From: Chlamydomonas sphaeroides
Lineage: Eukaryota; Chlorophyta; Chlorophyceae; Chlamydomonadales; Chlamydomonadaceae
Assembly (NCBI GenBank): GCA_001662425.1
Contig: BDDC01000058.1
Coordinates: 55,709 to 119,708 of the forward strand
Length of the DNA: 64,000 bases
Direction: 5' to 3'
In this document: positions 57,656 through 64,000 of the stretch, in pieces
Position numbering within the stretch: position 1 is the first letter of the stretch
Layout: every line of letters begins with the position of its first letter
The notes under the pieces: generated by a model
Databases searched by the model: none
Told to the model about the DNA's origin: nothing
Seen by the model: only the letters and a program-made list of their open reading frames with translations
Program-made: the position numbers and the translations under genes

Positions 57656-60600
57656 ATGCCATCTTTAGAGCGACTCATAGCGGAGGTCGAGCCGAACGTT
57701 ATCACCGAGGCGCTCACACGAGAATGCATCCAGGCAAGGGGACATGGCCGCGGCCCGTGCGGCCGTGTCCGCAGCGGGGGGATGTCCTGTCAGCCAGGGG
57801 TATGGCGGGTCCATGTGTGATACGCGCTCCCCGGCCTTTCGACTGCAGATTCAAGGTGGGGAGCCAGACACCACGGCCAACAAGAAGCGCAGCATGCCCT
57901 TTCGGGACGTGGAGTGCCTGGCCTTCAGCTTCAAGAACCTGGCTTGCGTGGACAACCTTAGGGGGCTCGACAACTTGACAAAGCTGCAGCTGGACAACAA
58001 TCAGATCACGAAAGTCGAGAACCTGGGCCACTTGGTGGGGCCAGGGGCGCGCTGGCGCTCACAAGCGTGTAGGCGCATGCGGAGGGCGGCCAATGTGCCC
58101 ATCGCCTGCGCAAGCTCTGCATGGATGGGCTGCCGACATGCCGGTGCCGCAGCACTTGGCAACAATGCCGGCGTGATGCGCCCTGATGGCCCTTGGCACG
58201 ATGCGCTGCGGCCTGCTCCTTCACCAACGCATCCCTCGACGTGCCCCCATCAGTAGCTCACGCCGGCCATGCTGGCCCACTGCCTGCAGACCAACCTGAC
58301 GTGGCTGGACCTGTCCTTCAACCGGCTTAGCCAGATCACAGGCCTGGAGAACCTCACAAAGCTCGTCGACTTGTCCTTGTTCAACAACCAGATTACAAAG
58401 ATTGAGAACCTGGACACGCTGGTGAACCTCAACGTGCTGTCGCTGGGTGCGTCTGCTGGTCTCATGTAGCTCCGCCCGGTCCCTCGCGGCGCGGGATGCC
58501 TGCTGCCACCAGGGCTGACGGATGGCGCAGACGAGGGCCATCTGCAACTCTCTTTGTAGCCCCTGGCCTGCGGGGGCCGGGGCCCGCCAAGCCGGACCCC
58601 GCCAGCTGTGCGGCCTCATGTCACCGCCCGGCTTGCGCCACTGGGCAACGCCAAGCCCGTCGCCGAGCGCTCACGCGCCTGGTCGGCCGCTGTAACCCGC
58701 TGCCGCAGGCAACAACCAGATCGCCCAGCTGGACAACGTCATGTACCTGCGCCAGTTCAAGCAGCTGCGCCTGGTCAACCTGGCGGGCAACCCGCTGTGC
58801 AAGGTGCGCGCAGCGCCCTCCGTCCAGATACCCGGATGCCGCCGCAGCAACAGCAGCCCCGGACGCGCCACCGACCAACCTGTAACTTGACTCGAGGCAT
58901 TGGCTTGGTGGGATGTGCCTGGCGCTTGGGCCCTGGCGCCGCCGTCCGCTCCGCGGGTGGCGTGCCGCTGGAGGATTGGGCGATCGTTGAAATGCCCGGC
59001 CTTGCTTGCCCCAGGACCACGACTACCGCTCGTATGTGCTGAGCCACGTCAAGGACCTCATATACCTGGACTACCGACGGGTCAACCCCGCAGACGTGAC
59101 GGCTGCGCGCGAGCAGCACCAGGTGGGCCTCCGCCTGCGTTTGGGTGTGTGCGCCGGTGGGCGCATGGTCTTGGGCGTGGGCGTGTGGCGTGGGCTGGGC
59201 ATGAAAATGAGCGCGGCCGTGGCCGGGGCATGGGCCTGCTATGCGCGGCTAGCGCGCGGTGTACCCCATGACTGGGGCCGGGCGCACAAGCGCATCCACA
59301 ACAGGGGCAGGCCACTGGGCGGGCGCCGTTGTGCGGCCCGCAAGGGCCCTCGCTCGAGGCATTCACCGTATCGCGAGCACGACAGCCATTGGCGCAATCT
59401 GGGCACCGCCTGGCGCTGCCTGCACGCGTCGTGCCGCGGGCTGGTCTAACCTGCCACACCCTGCTCCGTTGCCCTTCCCCCTCAACCCCGCCCGACCGCG
59501 CCGCGCAGGACGAGATGATTGAGCTGCAGGAGCGCGAGGAGCAGGCGGCGCAGGAGGAGAAGCTCAACGCGGAGCGCGAGCAGCACAACAAGCTCATGGG
59601 AGCCGCCAACCTGGAGGGCGTGGAGAGCCTCATAGACGACCTGGTGGGGCCGCCGGGGGCTCGGACGTTGTAGTTGGGAGGTGTGGGGCGGTGGGGGCAC
59701 CGCAGCCGGCCATGGCCGTCAGCGGGTGTGAGCCACACGCACGAGCGCGGCTAGTTCACTGTCGCCGGGGCTTACGTTGGCGCGTCTGGCCGCCCCGCGC
59801 CTCGCAGGTCAAGGAGGACCCCGAGTGGCCGCGCCTGAGCCAGGTGCCCAATCTGCTGGACCCTTGGAACGAGATCCGCGACAAGTTTAACAACGCCACG
59901 GACGAGTTCAAGGTGCGCAGCGCTGGCGGCTGCGCTGGCAGGCCGCGGCACGCACCACGCGCATCGCCGCCAGCGTAGCGCACTGCCGAGGGATCGGCGC
60001 AGAGCGGTCTGACAGCACGATCGCAGGCGCCAAAGGCGCCAGGCAACAGCCACAGACGCCCCACCGGGCCTCGTCGCTCACCCGCCGCCCCGGCCTCGTC
60101 GCGTCCCGGTCCGCCTGCCGGCAGGTGGTCATCCTGGAGCAGCACAACAAGAAGAAGATGGAGTACGAGGAGTGGCTCAACGTGGTGCGCAGCTACCTGG
60201 ACGAAAAGGACGCCGCCGCGCGGACGCTCATCACCGAGTACGAGAAGGCCAAGAAGCACACGAGCCGCCAGGTGCGCAGCACGCGTGGGAGCAGGGCCAG
60301 CGGCGGGCAGGGCCGGCGCGGGGGCGGGGCGGGGCGGGGAGGAGCGAGAGAGCAGGGAAAGAGGCTGGGAGGCGGGCCTCTGCCGAGCCCGGCGGCACGC
60401 TGGGCTTGGGCGTGGGGTTTTGGGGGAGGCGGGTGCTCTGGTGCGCGTGGCGCGGCCGCTGAGGCGGTGCCTGGCGGTGCCGTGGTTCCCGGCGTGCGCA
60501 GGTCATAGACAACCCTGCCTTCGCCGACATCCAGATCGACAACCTCAAGGTGCGCCCGCCGCCTTGCGAGCCGCGCCAGCCGCAGTCACTCTCGGTGCCG

Positions 60601-62558
60601 TGCCGTAGCTCCCTGCCGCGCAGCTGAATAGCTGCCTCTGACCCATGTGGCCCATCGTCGCAAATTGGAGCGCCTGTGCTGCTTAATCCTGGGACGGGAC
60701 AACTGGTGGATAGCTAGAAGAATGCATGCTGGCCCACGCGACAAAGTGCCCAGTGTTTTTCGCACACCGCACGTGCAGCACAAGTGCACAAGCGCGACGC
60801 AGTGCACTGGGGCGGCGCTGAGGCGGCCAGCTGCCGTGCTGCGCCGCTGCCCCGTGTCCGAAACCCCGGCTGAGCGCTTCTGGGTGCCGCACTCACCGCG
60901 CTGCGACCGGTATGCACCACTATGCTCTGACGACGGGGTGTCGCTCTCCTGACTTCCGTACTCGGCGCTGCTCTCCACCGGCCCCAGGTCAAGCTCATGA
61001 CGTTGAAGGAGGCACTCATGGGCATCGAGATGGAGGCGGTGGAGGTGCTGGACGGCCTGGTGCAGGAGTTCGACCGCGCCTACAGCGAGCTGGCCGACAT
61101 CAACAAGGGCCAGTACAACGCGTACTTCACGCAGGTGAGGTCCAAGGGGAACGGATGGCGGCTGCGGTGGGCGGGTGCGCGGGCTGCCTGGCGTGCGTCT
61201 GTGCGCTGCTAGCCTGCCAGGGTATCACGGCTGTGCAACAAGGCGCTCGAGCCCGCGACAGCGCAGCGAGGCGCTGTGCGTCCCTCCTCCGCGACCACCC
61301 CCTGTCGTGCCCGCTCTGTCGTGCTGCTGTCGACGACCCGTGCTCCCGAACCCCCTGCTGCTCTGCCCCGCCAGGTCCGCGACCTACAGAACTCGTTCTT
61401 CAACCAGCTCACCAGCGTGGCCATGACGGTGTTTGAAAAGTACAACCAGGAGAACAGCGACGTGGAGAGCCTGCCCGAGGACGCGCGCACGCTGCTGCAG
61501 GTGCGCGAAAGGCGCACCGGCGCGGCGGGTCATGCAAAGAGGTCATGCTGGCATCGCCGGCGTTGGGTTGGGCGCCAGCCCGGCCAAACGGCGTGTGCTG
61601 TTGGGCTCCGGTGTGCGCCATGATCCTCGCCCCTCGCCCCTCGACCCTGTCCCGCACCTCGCCGCTGGGCATCGTGGCTCGTGGTTGCTTCGGCGCCCGA
61701 GTTTCGCTGTGCTCGGCCCACGCTCTGGCCTTCGCCCACGCTCTGGCCTTCGCGCTATTTTTCTGCTACGAAGCATCGCCTCGCTTCCCCGGCCGCGCAG
61801 GACAAGGACAGCCTCATGAACGCGCTGCAGGCCAGCCACGACGCGCACATGCAGAAGATCGACGCGCTGGAGGACCGCCTGGTAGGGCATTGCGCCGCGC
61901 GTGGGGGTTTTCCCTGCTACAGGAAGCCAAGGTCGCAGTGGCCACGACGTAGGGGGCTGCGCGGCGAGATAGCGGTGAGGGCCCGCCTGCGCTCCGCGAC
62001 TGCTGGCGACGTGTCGGCCCGCCAGCCCTCAGCGCGCACCCTGTCGTGACATACTGCATCCGCAGCACGACAAGGCCGGAGGGGCAGCGGATCGTATGTC
62101 CCTGCACTCCTAGGGGGCACCTCCACCCCCGTGGCCCTGCCGGCGCACAATAGGCGCACCGCGTGTGCCAGGACTCCTGACAGCCGCTCGCAGCGCTAAG
62201 GGAACGCTCTCCTGCCATCTCGAGCATTACCTTTTCCGCACATTCGGCACCTGATAACTTAGAATGGGCCGGCAGCCGGCTGTACTTTGCCATACACGTA
62301 ATATGGCGTGACAACCCCGCCGCCCCGCGTACCCCGCGTCCTCTGCCCCACGCCCCTGCTCCCATCCGCCCCCTGCCGTGCCGCCCCTTTCCGCAGGTGA
62401 GCAACGAGCTGCGCGGCGCCAACGACCTGACCTCCTCCAACGCGGTGTGGGCCACCAAGCGCAACCGCGAGCGCATCAGCGAGATCATCAACTACGTGGA
62501 GCGCAACATGCTGGAGCTGGAGGAGCTGGCGGGCGAGGACGAGGGCGGCGAGATGTGA
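57656..62558 (+). CDS. DRC3: Dynein regulatory complex subunit 3 (DRC3/FAP134, LRRC48)
   Basis: Axonemal protein of the nexin-dynein regulatory complex, which controls ciliary dynein activity. Thirteen exons in phase, 524 aa, matching human DRC3 length (~523): 57656-57733, 57849-58034, 58290-58446, 58709-58803, 59015-59122, 59509-59643, 59808-59912, 60125-60271, 60502-60549, 60988-61134, 61375-61500, 61801-61881, 62397-62558. The N-terminal half holds SDS22-type leucine-rich repeats (LTKLQLDNNQITKVENL, LTWLDLSFNRLSQITGL, LVDLSLFNNQITKIENL, NNQIAQLDNVMYL) capped by DYRSYVLSHVKDLIYLDYR. The C-terminal half is charged coiled coil ending EELAGEDEGGEM. The start MPSLERLIAEVEPNVITEAL mirrors the family N-terminus. 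Intron 1 has a GC donor (CAG|GCAAGG, 57734); intron 12 (61882-62396) contains a dispersed repeat. Confidence 0.95.
62063..62258 (-). repeat. Dispersed repeat, copy 2 (partner 4165-4330)
   Basis: Inverted match of copy 1, inside DRC3 intron 12. It is about 30 bp longer because of small insertions. The extra shared motif (62279-62309) follows it. Confidence 0.75.
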
Positions 62559-62693
62559 AGAGTTGGCGGAGCTGGCGGGAGGGGATGAGTGGCGCGAGAT
62601 GTGAGGCAGAGCCCAGGGCGCGGGCGGGGGCGGGGCGCCGAGCTCAAGGGGCAGGCGGACGGCAGGCGGGCGGCGGAGGGGGGGGGCGGTGTG

Positions 62694-63033
62694 NNNNNNN
62701 NNNNNNNNNNNNNNNNNNNNNNNNNNNNNNNNNNNNNNNNNNNNNNNNNNNNNNNNNNNNNNNNNNNNNNNNNNNNNNNNNNNNNNNNNNNNNNNNNNNN
62801 NNNNNNNNNNNNNNNNNNNNNNNNNNNNNNNNNNNNNNNNNNNNNNNNNNNNNNNNNNNNNNNNNNNNNNNNNNNNNNNNNNNNNNNNNNNNNNNNNNNN
62901 NNNNNNNNNNNNNNNNNNNNNNNNNNNNNNNNNNNNNNNNNNNNNNNNNNNNNNNNNNNNNNNNNNNNNNNNNNNNNNNNNNNNNNNNNNNNNNNNNNNN
63001 NNNNNNNNNNNNNNNNNNNNNNNNNNNNNNNNN
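62694..63033. other. Assembly gap downstream of DRC3
   Basis: 340 N, starting 135 bp after the DRC3 stop codon, probably inside its 3' UTR. The left edge is a G-rich run. Confidence 0.98.
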
Positions 63034-64000
63034 TGCGCACGGCAAAGCAGTAGATGATGGGAAGGGGTGCGTGGCGGGTGCTGAAGCAGCGGAGAGCAGG
63101 ACATGTGGGCACGCAGGAGAGGGCGGCGGCACCGTCGGAAGAACAGGTTGCCGCGCAAGGGAGCGCGCGGGATTGGCAACTCGCTGCTGTGGCAACAGCG
63201 GCGTGGTGCCGGCAGCGTAAGGCGCTGCTTTGATGGCGCCAAGGGCTGCATGGACTGCGATGGGCGTTGCTAAGCTGCAGCAGAGCGCGCTAGGGCTGCT
63301 GCCGCTGCATGTAAGGGGCTTTGAGCGACACAGTTCCAATGCTGACTGGACAACGCCTGAGGCACGAGGCTGGCCGCTCCTTAGCGTCGGACACAATCAT
63401 CTGAACTTCGCATCCGCTGTGTGCACGATCACGTGCAAGGCTACGATACCGGCACCACACTCCGATCAAATGTCCACACCACGGTAGGCAAGCTCACGCC
63501 CAGTGCAAGGAGGTGTTGAGAAACACCGAGTCTGTGACATTCCTACCCAAGGTCAAGTTCCTGCCGGGGGTCGGACCCGGTGGCAAGCCCCGACGGCTCA
63601 GGAACAGCGGATAGCTGCGAGAGCGTGCGAGCGGGTGCCTTGCCTCATCCCCTTAGATGTTCTGTAATAAGGCGCCCTCATAGACGTCAGGCGCGGGAAT
63701 TTGTAATCCTTGGCAGGCGCCGCCCACAGGCAGTGCATGTACATGCATGAGCAGAACGGCGGCATGCCTCAGTTTGAAGACTGAAATAAGCATAATCAAA
63801 TGGAGCCCATCGTGTGGGTCCATAATTCCACTACTTTATAAAGCTTCACTGGCGAGCCGGTGCGGTAGGGGCCGTGCGTGGTGGCGGTGTTAAGGCATGT
63901 CGCAGCCACTAATTCGTCCGCGATCAGGAGTCACGGGGACGACTCAAATGTTGCGGTGCTCTCGGCCAATGGGCAGTTGCCTGCACCAGAGCCACCACGG
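63034..64000. other. DRC3 3' flank / intergenic, no gene seen
   Basis: No supported coding region. Two TGTAA pentamers (63663-63667 and 63702-63706) could end the DRC3 transcript. Base composition drops towards the right edge (about 63760-63850 is AT-rich). Confidence 0.45.

Noticed and set aside
1..64000. tRNA, rRNA or other structured RNA genes
   Set aside because: No sequence with tRNA B-box and clover-leaf features or rRNA-like blocks was found on reading; a covariance search was not possible.

Overview
This is nuclear DNA of a green alga. It is very GC-rich, its genes are split by many short introns, and possible TGTAA poly(A) signals follow some genes. It encodes a ciliary dynein regulatory complex subunit (DRC3) and a receptor-type nucleotide cyclase with long Ala/Gly/Ser-rich spacers of the kind known from Chlamydomonas and Volvox. 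A chlamydomonadalean or volvocine alga fits best; the species cannot be named. It is a draft assembly with three N-gaps (16613-16972, 40089-40509, 62694-63033).

Layout. 1-3871 (-): aldo/keto reductase with a plastid/thylakoid-type leader, running off the left edge. 4165-5714: dispersed repeats and a decayed inverted copy of the 3' end of a glycosyltransferase gene whose intact copy ends at 52242. 7652-27098 (-): one giant gene of at least 32 exons encoding a signal peptide, a bacterial-type extracellular solute-binding ectodomain, a transmembrane helix, a class III adenylate/guanylate cyclase region, and about 1,300 residues of low-complexity tail. 27817-31641 (+): TLC-domain membrane protein. 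32160-37210 (+): complete 14-exon cytosolic-type pyruvate kinase (508 aa). 37211-41271: repeat-rich intergenic DNA around a gap. 41272-45421 (+): unknown 1,091-aa protein with membrane segments. 48197-52242 (+): secretory-pathway glycosyltransferase resembling GT15. 53785-57126 (-): hydroxyproline O-arabinosyltransferase-like protein with an internally duplicated exon. 57656-62558 (+): DRC3/FAP134 (524 aa), head-to-head with the previous gene.

The exon models were built by hand from frame continuity, splice sites and phase. For pyruvate kinase, TLC, DRC3, the arabinosyltransferase-like gene and the unknown protein, every junction keeps phase from ATG to stop. The cyclase does so everywhere except across the gap. 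Several introns need a GC donor (GC-AG) to keep the frame, more than expected by chance.

The genes do not form one pathway. Two gene pairs are divergent (cyclase/TLC, arabinosyltransferase-like/DRC3). The most unusual object is the sensor-like fusion of a bacterial-type solute-binding ectodomain to a cyclase whose catalytic NxxxR motif appears degenerate.
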